From: Diorhabda sublineata | Taxonomy: Eukaryota > Arthropoda > Insecta > Coleoptera > Chrysomelidae | Length of the DNA stretch: 64,000 nucleotides | Assembly: GCF_026230105.1 (NCBI RefSeq) | Contig: NC_079485.1 | Coordinates: 13,524,872-13,588,871, forward strand | Direction of reading: 5' to 3' | In this document: positions 48,684-60,540 of the stretch, in pieces | How the letters are laid out: every line of letters starts with the position of its first letter | Numbering within the stretch: position 1 is the first letter of the stretch | Translations under genes and position numbers: made by a program | The notes under the pieces: generated by a model | What the model was told of the DNA's origin: nothing | The model's input: the letters and a program-made list of their open reading frames with translations, nothing else | The model's database searches: none

Positions 48684-49253
48684 ACAGAAAACATTTAATA
48701 TCTGGAAAGGTTTAAGTTCGGGAAAGTATACATGAATTTGCCTTTTTTTTCAACCCTGAATGCATTCAAATCGAAAAAACCGGGTGGTTCTATTTAAAAA
48801 AATAAAGAGATTTGATATTTATGAAGTTAAACTTTGACCGCTTTTTATACACACCCTGTATAAAATGAAGAATTTTTCAAGATAGATTCAAATACGTCTC
48901 ACTTTGCTCAAAGAAATCGATTAGAAACCATTTTCATAACTTTAAGGGTATCCTCGTAAAAAATAATTTATAAGGGAATGCAAGGGTCAAATTTTTTACA
49001 AAAAAATTAATAACGCAAAAGTATGCATTTTTAGAAAAAAGTTCTTAGACAAAAGTATACTAAAATTTTACGTAAATTCCAAAAATGTATTAATATACAG
49101 GGTGTTCTATATAACATAACAAAGTTACAGCTTAAAAATATTTTAGTTAAGAAGATCGTATCCGAAAACCAAAACCTGGAAATTTTTATGATTTTACTAT
49201 AAGTATTTTGCCATATAAAGATAGTTTTAACTTGTTGAAGGACAACCTGTATA
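48684..49253 (+). repeat. Composite repeat, copy 2
   Basis: Same order and strand as 26899-27470, including TACACACCCTGTATaaaAT and ATATACAGGGTGTTCTAT. It continues to GGACAACCTGTA near 49250, which pairs with TACAGGGTGT near 49097 to outline a roughly 155-bp TIR unit. The upstream foldback arm of copy 1 is absent. Confidence 0.8.
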
Positions 49254-50158
49254 TATTAAAATTGATCGTTGTGTTTCCCTCCATCATTATACCTTTCAAT
49301 CTCTTGGATTGTGATGAATAATAGATCGAATAAAAACGTTTGACCAGTACTGTAAGTTAGTAAAAGTCACAAAGGAAAACTTGCTTGGAGATAAAACTAG
49401 CATCATGGAGAATACTTCAATCTAATCATTTCTGTTATTTTATTGATAAAGTACAAAATTGTGAACAGGATTTGTATCACTTCAATCTTTAATCAATTGA
49501 AAGTTGTTTCCTCTGATTGCTTATCTTCAGCAAGTATCGATCCTCTCTGTGATCTTTCAACAGTTGCAGTTTAACTTCATATAAAAATGAACAAATGTAC
49601 ATGTGAATTTTCTATTTCCACAGATGTGAAACACGGCATTCAACCGCATCAGGAATCGATGAAAGAATCTACGATTTCAGTGCGAACAAAGATTTTCATT
49701 TGTTTGTAGTATTAGATCGAACCGACCGATGCAACGGCAAAGTTTCATCCCAGGATACAAAGACATAAAATGGAGTTAAACGAAATTCTATTGTGTCTGC
49801 AATTCGCTCTACATTTATTTTCCATTTGTTGAAGTGTATATTGACAGTTAGGTTATGCAGATAACGGTGAACGTGACCACGAAATGGATCAATCGAAAAA
49901 GTTTTCTCGATTCACTATGTTCGTTCCGTTGTAAGAAAAAGAATATCCATCATTTCGGTCTATAAATAGAGATGGTGAAGAAATTACTACTCAGCAATCA
50001 ATTGATGCATTGAAATTTTCTATTTTTCAAAACTATCCATTCTTTTATTTTTAAACTGTATTAGATATCTAGAAATTCTACATTTCAATTTCTTCCTTAT
50101 GTAAGAACACAATTTATGATAATTTTCTTCAGAATGTCTCTTTATGACGAACAGTTTT
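49254..50158. other. No gene recognised
   Basis: AT-rich sequence between a composite repeat and a tandem repeat; no coding signal. Confidence 0.5.
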
Positions 50159-50620
50159 CAACGATCTAAAAATCTACATATCTCCTAAACCATACATTTT
50201 TTCGACTTGAACAAAGAGTAACTTTTTGTTCAAAAATCGATTGAAAATTCATTGTCGCTATTTTAAGATTGTACAGGTTGTCCTTGTAAAAGTAACTTGT
50301 CATGTACAACGATCTAAAAATCTAAATATCTCTAAACCATAAATTTTATCGAGTTCAACAGCGAGTACCTTTTTGTAAGAAAATCCATTGAAAAATTCAT
50401 TTTCAATATTTTTAAATTGTACAGGTTGTCCCTGTAAAAGTTGGGGATTGTTAACATGGCATGTACAACGATCCAAAAATCTAAATATCTCCTGAACCAT
50501 AAATTTTATCTAGTTGAACAAGGAGTACCTCTTTGGTCAAAAATCGATTGAAAAATTCATTTTGCTATTTTAAGATTGTAGAGGTTGTTCCTGTAAAAGT
50601 TGCAAATTGTTAATCATTCA
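50159..50620. repeat. Tandem repeat, unit about 150-158 bp, three copies
   Basis: Units start at 50159, 50308 and 50466 with caacgatctaaaaatctaaa, followed by taaaccataaattttatc, aaaaatcgattgaaaaattc and a palindromic tacaggttgtccctgtaaaa. Unit lengths are 149 and 158 bp. The palindromic block resembles ends of the small TIR elements elsewhere here. Confidence 0.9.
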
Positions 50621-50879
50621 TAATGTTCGAATTTATAATTTAGAAAATATACTTAAATATAAGTTCTTATTTCGAAACTTTATATAACTCAAAAAGGAAA
50701 TTTTTTTCATGTCGCTGCATTATTTTCACGTCATCAAGTGTCGGAACGTCCTGTATAGCAGCTGTCGAAATAAAATAGTGATGCAGATGACTACAAATAC
50801 AAACAAAGGTCACAAAGAAAGGTCAGAAAATAGTAAGAGACCATCACACGTTGTAATTAACTGGATAAAATTTTCTTGG

Positions 50880-51080
50880 TAATCGCGGCAAACCTCTAAG
50901 AATCGATCAGAATATTCTACTCGACGCTGATTCTGCTCATGTAGAATCCTTGTTTTGGAAATACTGATCTGTAATGCAATTCCTTTTTTTTCAGGCGTCG
51001 GTCGCTTAGAACAAATTCCTCCACTAATTCAATGTTTTCTGTAGTAGTAACTGTCCCAATACTTCACGCACGTGGATCAT
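50880..51080 (-). mobile_element. Mariner N-terminal relic
   Basis: A minus-strand frame, pieced over shifts, reads TENIELVEEFVLSDRRLKKK then ELHYRSVFPK. This is the helix-turn-helix segment of a mariner transposase. The catalytic domain is absent. Confidence 0.55.
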
Positions 51081-51299
51081 CTTCTTGAGATTTTTGTCCA
51101 CAGCAAAACAATTTTTAATTAAAACCGCGAAACTCAATTTGAGACTTTTTCTCAACCAACTTGATTCAGTGGTCATTCGAGCTATACTAAAATAAGATGG
51201 ATCGAAGTAGAAACTTTTTGTGAAGACTTGTCAGTGACGCCATACGCGAATGTATATGAGACCAAGAACTCCTCAACCACACTCTACAAAGTAATTTTT

Positions 51300-51480
51300 A
51301 GGAGGAGAAAAAATAATAAACCGTACAGAAATAAACGATGCAGTACTACTGCCAATGCTTATCTATAGCTGCGAATTCCGGGTGTTAACCAAGAAGCTGA
51401 AAATAATAACGCGTCAAATGAAGATACTGAGAAAGATAATGAAGGAGAAGACAACACTTGAGATGGTTAGGAGATGAGCG
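51300..51480 (+). mobile_element. Non-LTR reverse transcriptase C-terminal fragment
   Basis: The plus-strand frame reads INDAVLLPMLIYSCEFRVLT then KKLKIITRQMKILRKI. This matches the post-thumb block (YxxxIxPxLLYGSExWxLTKK...MKxLRR) of retrotransposon reverse transcriptases. Confidence 0.6.
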
Positions 51481-53451
51481 AAAGGGAAACAAAACAAAAG
51501 AAGAGGCAAAACAAGAAAAAAGAAGAATACGGAAATAGCAGCCTAGAAAAGAAGAGGACAAATTTGTTGAATTGGACTAAAGTTATATCAACAATTCTAA
51601 ATCTTTTTTGAATAATTGATAAATATTGAAAATTATTTTCACGATTAGCTCGAGACATTCTGTAGTCGAACTTTAACTTAATTTTCCATCGTAGCTATAT
51701 TTTTTTCTTTTGAGTACTTAACAATACTTTAAGGGTTGATCTTGTTTGAAAAGATCTCCTTCAAGAGTTGCGCTTCCATTATCATATCACATATCCTTCG
51801 AACCGAACACGTCCCGTTCTACATCATTTTCGGTTTGATTAATATCCACCAGTTTTCTGACTCAACAGAATTTATATATTGATCTTTAAATGTAACATCC
51901 GATAAGGCAACGAATAAATTCACATCGAAAATGAAGTTTAGGTTGGAATTTAGACCCAAACCTCCTGGTAGTATTATAACTGATATTAATAGACAATAAT
52001 TTGGTTATGATTTATCTTCTCTATAATTAAAAATATGATTTTTTGTTATTTTTCTCTAACGAAAATGAAAAATTGAAATTTTCTACAGATATCGACGTCA
52101 TCAAGATGTTAGTTGGCCATCAACTCATTGGGTGAAGCCGCTAATTCCAAACCTCTACAAATGTTGAAAGCTCTATTACTAATTTAAATGTTATCAGTAA
52201 AATAATACAATTATAAGTAATAATAACCCAAGGACATTGATAATTGTTTAAAAAATGGTTATAATCGATTCAGAAAGTTGTACAACACTTTTGACTTAGT
52301 TACTTACAGTTACTAATCGCGATCGATCTATTGGAGTGATTAGAATTTTGTTTCTTTGTGATACCCAAGCCAATCGTTATTCAGATTTGTTACAACCATC
52401 GTTGTTTGTTTCGATACAAAAAATGTCCACCAGCAGCTTCCTCGCCTCATCAAGCTATATCTATCACGACTATGTGATAGAATTTCCGTTGCAGTCCTTC
52501 AGTGGTATTTACCTTTCAACATTTATCATTTCCATTATTTTTATGGAACTTGATGCTGTAAACTTAGCTTCCTTTTAAAGGACACTTGAACCACAACACT
52601 TTCGCATGGGTCCATAACAACTCTCATCTCTTTATAGTATTTTCTTTGTAACAGCTTTCTTGTTCTACATAGTTTTGATCGTAGTTTCTTCTAGCTCTGT
52701 ACCATGTTTTAATTTCCATGTTCACAGCCCAATTCTTCTCAATCCACCGTCCGATTTTCATCTAATTAATACTATCATTGCAAAAGTCAAATGCTTTCCA
52801 TACAAATTTTTCACTATATATTTTTTATGTTATATTTGATTCTATGATATCATTGATATTTCTGTCAGTATTACAACCAAATCGTGACATTTTGGAATAA
52901 TCAAGTTTTAATTCGAGATGGATTGAAATCCAAGAGTCCGCAAAGACTTCCAGATTACGCGTGGGCTCTCTTGAATGTTTCTTTTTTACGGTTTACTATT
53001 TTTGGATTTTGTCGTAGATGGGTCTTTTCTATAAGATAAAAACTGACCAAAAATTGAAATTCACACAAAAATTTTTGGGTGAAATGGAAAAAAAATCTAC
53101 AATGGACTGTCCAAAAGATCCTTAGCCAGAGAATGAAGCAACACTTAGGAAACGGTTGAAGTCAGGGCAAATTCCCACATCTTGATTCAAAGCATGAACA
53201 TGATTTAGTAAACAAAACAATGTTTCACTGTTTTTCACGAGTTGTTAATCAAGGAATTATGAGCAGAGGAAGTAGTGTTGACTCATCCTTTTAATAAGAC
53301 AATCAAAGTTATTATAAAGAAATTTTGTAACTTAACTATTAGACAATCAGAAAAAGTAAAATTAGCGCGCACTATTAGATTTAATCATGTTCTAGTATCA
53401 TCAAGATCATTTGAGAATCTTCAACAACTTATGGAAAAGTACTGGAAAAAC
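51481..53451. other. No gene recognised
   Basis: AT-rich. The 80-codon ORF at 52336-52578 and a possible plus-strand splice-bounded piece near 52090-52128 lack any supporting homology. Confidence 0.4.
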
Positions 53452-53585
53452 AATTTTTACACAGGGTGTCCCACTATGAGTTACAACTATTTGTATACGG
53501 CAAAATACTCATAGTAAAATCATGAAAAGTTCTACGTTTGGGTTATTTAACTAAAATATTTTCAAAAATGGCCGACTTCTGGTTC
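53452..53585 (-). repeat. Composite repeat, copy 3 (fragment)
   Basis: The reverse complement matches the last roughly 130 bp of the repeat at 26733-27470, with ATATTTTAGTTAAAT and CATGATTTTACTAT, and ends ACACCCTGTGT. It represents only the small TIR unit. Confidence 0.7.
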
Positions 53586-53961
53586 TACCTACTACTACTC
53601 TTAAGGGAAGTGAGATCCAAGAGGGATTTTGAAAATTTTTCTACATATTTCTCACTTGAATGAATATTTTTTTTTGGAAATTGATTTAGTATAACTAATT
53701 TCTAACTCAGTTGGAATATTTACATTTCTCGAACGAAAATTAAGGCGAATAGAAAGCGAAAATGAATTGTTTGGAAAATATATTCACTCATTAGGATAAT
53801 TCCTAACAATGCAAAGGAAAGCGCAAAATTAAATGGCTGAACGCCAAATCGTAATTTACCATTAATACTCAGCCTATAAGTAAACATTAGGGGTTTTGTT
53901 TGTACCTATATTTGGAATTTCGTTCATTATAAATAAAACAAGGTATGAAGTTAACGACATA

Positions 53962-54675
53962 CGAGGTCTGGCTATTAAATAACGAGACTGGTTACGAAAA
54001 AAGGTTTTATTATAAAAATTATTCTACATTCGAATGCTCCCCTTCAATATACTCCCCTCCCATTACCACACATCTTTCCATACGTTTTTTCCATTGATCG
54101 AAGGGGTGCTGGAAGACTTCATTGGTGAGTGCCTTTAGGAGATCTGCCGTTTTTTGCTTTACCGCTTGCATAGACTCCGATCGAGTCCCTTTCAAAGCAG
54201 ATTTTATCTTCGGACACAAAAAAATCGCACGTTACCAAATCTGGTGAGTACGGTGGGTGTTCAAGTACTGGAGTGCGTTTACTGGCCAAATACTGCTTCA
54301 CAGATGGCGAGTTATGGGCAGGTGCGTTGCGCTGGTGCAAAATCGGACCGTTTTCGACGAACTCGTTCTCGCAGTGTTGCCAAACTGACAAATAGTAAGT
54401 CTGGTTGACAGTCTGTCCCCCTCTGGAATCCATTCAGTTATGAATTTTGTTTTGGACTTTGTATTTTTGATTCTGGGCCATTCAGTCGTCTTCCAAGGCA
54501 TCCATTGACGCTTTGTTTCAACATCGTATTGAAAAATCCACGTTTCGTCGCAAGTAATAACGTTTATCATCAGTCCGGGCTCTTTTTCTAGCCTTCCAAT
54601 CAAATCTGAGCAGACCCGTTGAAGCAAGAGATTTTGGTCAGGAGTCAGATTTTTTTACACAGACTTTTTTCATGT
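53962..54675 (-). mobile_element. Mariner relic, family B, with one TIR
   Basis: The left end at 53962 (after TA) reads CGAGGTCTGGCTATTAAATA, a typical mariner terminus. The minus-strand transposase keeps LLTKI-type linker sequence, VITCDETWIFQYDVETKRQ (first Asp), WIPEGD, GGQTVNQTYYL, ILHQRNAPAHN, HPPYSPDLVTCDFF (third Asp) and the C-terminus MERCVVMGGEYIEGE. The second catalytic position is Arg (HQRN) instead of Asp. The N-terminal DNA-binding domain and the right TIR are missing, and the frame shifts near 54430 and 54220. Confidence 0.9.
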
Positions 54676-55224
54676 GTAGTCCCTCATTAATTTAGATTTT
54701 TTGAGACGTAGCTGTTCAACTTCCCAAATTACAAATTGTATTCGTTTACCCAATATCAAATTATTCGAAATATGCTAGAAAATGAGAACTACTATTTCGA
54801 TTCCCTATTTTTTTCTAAATTACGCAGATTTCCTCGGATGTTTTAGCTCTCCAATTAGTTAAATATGTTGCTCGTCTAAACATGACTAAACTATCATAGA
54901 TACTCCTAATTATAATATACTAATTGGAACAGCAAATTTTTTGACCACGTAATCATTTCCTATTGACCTATGCTATTAGACCTTCATATTTATAAGTTTC
55001 TTGTATTCTGATTCCCCCCCGGTTTTCTTTGTTCTGTTGGTTTTCGCTATGAATTGTTCCATCTTCCAACAACGAACAACGTAGATATAAATATGCGTAT
55101 TCAAATATAGAGCGATGTCTTTGAAAAAACACCTTGAGTTACATATTGCTACCTTAACTAAAAAATTGAGTTCCTCCTGTTTTGTGCTGGGATCAGTTTC
55201 CAAAGAACTGAGCTTATCTATCTA
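54676..55224. other. No gene recognised
   Basis: AT-rich sequence between a mariner relic and a retrotransposon relic; nothing recognised. Confidence 0.5.
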
Positions 55225-55565
55225 TTTAACAGTCTATTAAGCCCATATTGAGTCGTGTCTTCGATATGCCCTTCCCTTTTGGGAATTTGAGTGAATCTTC
55301 AAACTATGAAAGAGAGACAAAACAGCCTAATTCGTAAGCAAGCTTCTTCAATTTCAGAAAGATCGTTGCACGGCTATCCACTTAGGACCACGGAGCACAA
55401 CCTTTATTCACCTACTCCACGTTCAGAATTAGTTAAGGGCTCAATATTTTACAATGCAAAAATAATGCACAATCATATGCCAATTGAAATTGAATCTATA
55501 TCATTTTTTCCCGCATTTCGCAATAATTTGAGAGCGTATTTACTGGAACGTACTATACTAATTAT
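55225..55565 (+). mobile_element. Non-LTR retrotransposon C-terminal relic (family N4-like)
   Basis: The frame reads MKERQNSLIRKQ (a QRRAIR-like block), then LYSPTPRSELVKGSIFYNA, KIMHNHMPIEI and FRNNLRAYLLE. This is the conserved end of CR1/Jockey-type ORF2 proteins (PxxxSELxKxSxxYNGxKxYNxLP). The 113-codon ORF here is this tail rather than a host gene. Confidence 0.7.
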
Positions 55566-56702
55566 TACCTATAATTTTGTTATTCATTTCTCTCTCTTTC
55601 TCTTTCTATTCTACCACTCTCAAGGTTACTGAACTGATAATACTTAGGCTGAGATCTTTTGATATCAATGAACAACAAATCTTGGAGAGTTAAACATTTT
55701 CAAATGAACAAAACACGTTGTTGACATTCAGTTGGCTGTCTTATTTCGATACTGATTTATTTTTATTCTAATAATTTTTCGCGAGGTTCTATTGAAATCA
55801 ACATTGGGGTAGCTCCGAAGTGAGTTCAGGTGTTTGCAGTGAAATTTCCGACTTAAATCTTCTGCAGTGCTGTATAGAAACAAAGCAGTCAATCTGGGCA
55901 CATTCCAAACAACCTAAATACATTAAACAATACAAATATGAGTAATTGCAGCGTGCAACACAAATAAATTGAAACCGCGAAAGTCTGCATGAAATACAAA
56001 ATGGTGTTTGGTATTGTTTTGGGAGTCGAGAATGGGAAGTTTAATTTTTGACAAACGTTTCCGTACAGCAGCGAGAAAATTGTTTTGTATTTGACGGAAA
56101 ACTAGTGGAATGTACGAATGCAGCTCCAGTTTATATTCGCTAGCAGATTTTAGTATGAGTAACAAATCCTTATTCATATTTGTTTCAAATATCAAATTAA
56201 AAAGTTAGAGAGTACTTAATTAGTGAGATAATTAAATATTCCTTTATCTTCTCCTTCGGTAAAAGCCGATGGAGTGTATACTTTCAGTTTGCTCCTATGT
56301 TACTTGTTGAAAAGTTGATTGCCAACTGTTTTTACATCTTTCAAAATGTCTTACTTTTCCATGAACTCTTTGTTCACCTCCCCTATCTCACTATTTCGTA
56401 TTGTTGCGAGAAAAGTCAATTTAGTGAAAAATTAATTACACTGATTCAGTGCTGCCATATCTCAAACCTTAAGTTTTCGAAAAAAGTTTGTCGCTCGCAA
56501 TTTGATTCTAAATAACTTAGAATCTAGTTACCATGGAAAACATATAATGTTCATTTTCAATTTCCATATGTTATTCCAAGTTTTGTCAGAATTTGATTCA
56601 GTAAGCTAGATATTCGACATAGAATATACAGTTCGTGTTGAAGCTTCTTGTAATGCCCAGTCAAATATATCACTCAATAACTAGGAAAAACACATTTTTG
56701 TT
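55566..56702. other. No gene recognised
   Basis: AT-rich; short ORFs on both strands show no family features. Confidence 0.45.
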
Positions 56703-57115
56703 TGCTAAAAATCGATTTTATTCACAAGTTTTAGTAATTGCTTCTTCATTTGAACTGAATTTCTTACCAGCGCGCATTTTTTTGAGATCTTTAAGGCCGT
56801 TTTTTCCTTGATTGTCGTATTCGAACGACCCAACAACTTCAGGTAGTATTTGCTAGTGAATGTCTCTCCATTTGGGATATATGGCAAAAATACTGAATCA
56901 ATAACCTTCTCAGCTGACTGTTGTGCCTTTGGACCTGGTTTGCCGACTGCAGTCAACCCAGATGATGATGTTTTTGATTCCGGAGTGAAGTGATGGATCC
57001 ATTATCACATATAGATTTATTGAGTCTAAACATGGCAAAACACTGTTCTAAATCATCAACACGTTGTTGACTGTGAATAAACGCGGTATCCACATAGAAA
57101 GAGGCTTTCTCGTGG
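56703..57115 (-). mobile_element. Mariner relic, family F
   Basis: The minus strand reads SQQRVDDLEQCFAMFRLNKS, then HHFTPESKTSSSGLTAVGKP, AQQSAEKVIDSVFLPYIPNG and TSKYYLKLLGRSN, and LKISKKCALV standing for the second-Asp block. The DETW motif is deleted between the first two parts. The right side up to about 57410 may be 5' untranslated sequence of the same element. Confidence 0.75.
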
Positions 57116-59059
57116 TCAAATGTATAATTGTATCTACATACTGCGTAATTTCAATTTAGATTAGATATAATTAATTTGTGGACTTTTTTGGAGTAATCAC
57201 CTCAATGGACGACTAGAACGTTCATTGGTGTCTGTAAGACCACGATTAAATTCAGCAAACTAAATTTTCAAATTGTAATTCTACTTAAATGGCTGTAACT
57301 TTTGTCTGACTAATCAAAATATCATGAAATTTCACACATAATCTTTTGAAAGTTGGTATTTCGTAATTTGACAATGCCAGCGCCATCTTTGTGTCATTAA
57401 CATCACTTATTGAGTGATTTTGGTGGAATGTGCAAAATACAAATTAGGAACATCAACTTGGTTCCTCACACGAGAGCTAAAGAGGTAGGGAGTTAAACAT
57501 CAGAAGACGCCATTTCACAGAGAACAGAAAACAGAAATTGAAGGCAATGATGACATAGAAAATTATATCAATGACGTGAAAAATGAATCCAAAAAGAAAT
57601 TTGAAAATAAAATTGTGGTCTGGTGTGCCTTTTAAGTATGTATAATTTAAATTGTATTTTTTTGTCAACTATATGTTTAAGAAAAAGCACTGAATAAATG
57701 AATAGTTAACAGTATTTGAATTTTTCGAAATTGAGTGTCATTGACTATGAAGATATTATCGAAAATTTTTTTGGAGAAACTATTTGTCAAGAAGAGAAAG
57801 AAACACACTTAGAATAGGAGTAAATTATTAAATTTAAAGGGTATGAATAAGAGGTGGGTAGCAGTGCATTTCAAACAAAAATTCGAGTATGAATCAAATC
57901 AAAGTTTATTTAATTTTTGTTTTTGATTATTTCTATCTTATTTCTGGTCTTTTTAATTCATCTATGTTTGTATTATAACTTTCTTAATTTTTGTGCTTTA
58001 TACGGTAAATTTTTTGTCGTTTTATAAATCTCAGGAAAGTTTCAACTATTTAAGCTTCTCACACTTCGGATTCACTTAGTTTAACACAAAACTAGATTGC
58101 ACAACTTTGCTCTAAATTGCAATGCTCTTGTAATAAACAACATGAACACAACCTTACAGATGTAGTGTAAAATATACAGTATGGAGTAGAAACATAGAAA
58201 AAAGTTATCACAGGCAAAACGTTCAAAGTATTGACGGTCTGATTATTTTTCTCACACATACAATGCGTTCCATATTTATGGAATAAATTCACTTTCAGCG
58301 TTATTACGTACTATGTAGAAAACCTGAAATAAGTCGATTTTTATTCTTAAATTGACAATTCACAGCACCCCCTCTGAATTATAAGCACCCTCTCGAAATG
58401 GGGTCGTGTGGCACCTTATTGGAAAGGGATTTTAGTCCTTATACATCATTATATACGTTGTTTTCTCAATGATGCTAATTTTGACGTTATTTTCAACAAT
58501 TTTCTCAGTTTATCACGTATTTTTGGAAAAACCATCGATAGTAATTCATAAATAATTGACCAACATCTGATCCAAACTTCCTTTGTGGTAGGGTTTGCGT
58601 GTGAAATAAAGACCCCACGATAAATCATCCTAACAAATAATTAATTCAAAACCGGACTGAATATTGGATAATAACGGGTTTTAAGAAATACACGCGACAT
58701 ATTGAATAACATATAGAGAGACAATCGAAATCGAAATTCCGTATATACAAAGCGTTCTGAAGATTATGCAATAAATGTTTCTACATAGATCTATTTGACG
58801 TACCTCAGTTACTATAAACGATTGATTATTTTTCATAATAGTTCCATAGCTGTTGAAATAGTTTTCCCAAGAATCACTAATTGCTCATTATTATGAGAAA
58901 AATCATATATACGTATTAAAAAAGTTTTGAAACTAACTAGCTCTTGACGTGAAATGACAAGGATTGACAGCTAGTGGTGAAAATTTCACAACCTGCTCAA
59001 AGTATATTCAACTTAATGTATTCCCCCTTTATATAGATTTGGTGTTTCGTTTAACTATG
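57116..59059. other. No gene recognised
   Basis: AT-rich sequence with no supported feature. Confidence 0.45.
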
Positions 59060-59640
59060 ACCCAAAGAATGTATTCTGTCCACATTCACTGGAGGATCCA
59101 TCAATACCAATCCTTAAAATGTCTAGAATGTGGGATGGCTTCAAGCTCTCCCAGTTGTAGTGATCTGGAGAGAGAATTTTGATAGAGGCTTAGTCCTCTG
59201 CGCAACAAAATCTGAACTCCGCATTATCTACTAGGTCTAATGTCTTCCTTCAGGTGTTACATTCAGAAGATCTTCTCTGGTTATAGTTTCCCAAGGAGAG
59301 TCTTTGTCTGTTTAAGTTCCTGTAGGTTATCCCAAAAATTGATTTTCCTCCTATCCACCTTCTTTTCTAATCCTTTTTCCACTGTTCTGTAATTGATACC
59401 ACAGAAGGGATCAGATCTCATGAAGGGTTTGCCTGCCCCCACTTTTCATTACAGAATAACTTCATTTTCCTTACCTAGATCCATTAATTTTTCTAGTTAA
59501 TCACAAACGAGTTTGGATTTTATGATATTGGAGCTTAGACAGGATGCTATCGGACAGAATGATGATCTCCTGTTAACGATAGGTCTTTGAGCTAAAGAAA
59601 CATGTAAAAGTCGCTGATAGCTAGTCTAAGGCTTTATCAG
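59060..59640 (-). mobile_element. Retrotransposon RNase H/C-terminal relic (family N2), copy 3
   Basis: The complement aligns with 16340-16640: HSVR-like ILSDS, SNIIKSKLV, then a WDNLQELKQTKTLLGNY-like stretch and NQRRSS. It continues further to YNWESLKPSHILDI, matching LWQLKPSHVI of the 16-kb copy. A tgtccgatag block at the right end preserves the third RNase H Asp. Stops and deletions are present. Confidence 0.72.
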
Positions 59641-59727
59641 TTCAAAGTCTTTATTTTTCATTACAATTATCATAACAATTGATAATATGTGATGTTTTAT
59701 AACCGTAGTTGTGAATATTTTAGTCGT

Positions 59728-59787
59728 GAGTAATGGCTATCACTCATTCGGATGAGTCACACTCCTCATTGCTAATAGCCATTACTC
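59728..59787. repeat. Nested hairpin
   Basis: GAGTAATGGCTAT (59728-59740) is perfectly inverted as ATAGCCATTACTC (59775-59787). Inside it ACTCATtcggATGAGT forms a second perfect stem. It could form a two-part cruciform. It may be the centre of a small foldback element, but the arms do not extend further. Confidence 0.7.
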
Positions 59788-60149
59788 ATTGAATTATATA
59801 CTATTATCGTCTTATTATAAAACTTAACGTTGCTACCTACCAGACTTAATTCGATCATTCTAGATACTTTCATCTCAATGATCTATACATCTAGTACGTC
59901 TCATGTGCTAATACAAGTTGTAACAAGTTCGGAATTTGCCGGTTGGTGCTATAGCTGCTTCAGTGCATGAAAATGGCTCTTGAGAAACAATTTAAGAAAT
60001 TAAGCTCAACTACAATCTTCATCTTCAAAAACTAGATTTTTGGTTATAAGTAAAGACCAAAACATTGATATTAACTCTATTCTAACACTGATTGGAAAAT
60101 AAATAGATTGGGTGCAAAAATATGAGTAGCTTAGTTTAGTTATAAACGC

Positions 60150-60540
60150 TCAAAAAGATCCAGACGAAGAAATCAAGATCAGAATTGAAAGGCTCAAAAG
60201 GTATTTGGCAAGTACTCCTTAATGTTTGCAAACAGAAATCTAAGCCTCCACGTCAGAATAGGATTCATGGAATGTTATGTGTGTTCAGTGAGGACCTTAA
60301 AAGCTCAAATGATCAAAAATCTTGAGGCACTTGAGATGTGGCTCTATAGAAGCATCCTGAAGATATCCTGGATTTACAGAATCACCAACCACGAAGTACT
60401 AAGACGCATTGGTCGCAAAAGAAAGCTGTTGACAATTATTAAGATAAGAAAAACATCTTATAAAGGACAAGACAAATACCTACAGCTACAAAACATACCT
60501 TCAATGAGAAGATTGGACGCAACTTATGTATGGTGAAACT
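60150..60540 (+). mobile_element. RTE-like retrotransposon fragment (family N1), copy 2
   Basis: Frames read DPDEEIKIRIERLKR, FANRNLSLHVRIGFMECYVC, LEALEMWLYRSILKISWIYR and ITNHEVLRRIGRKRKLLTII. These are C-terminal landmarks of the same element type as 1258-1845. The 104-codon ORF is unusually intact for this window but lacks any catalytic motif. Confidence 0.8.

Noticed and set aside
52336..52578. 80-codon ORF as an exon or gene
   Set aside because: No signature, no splice framing and AT-driven composition; insufficient support.
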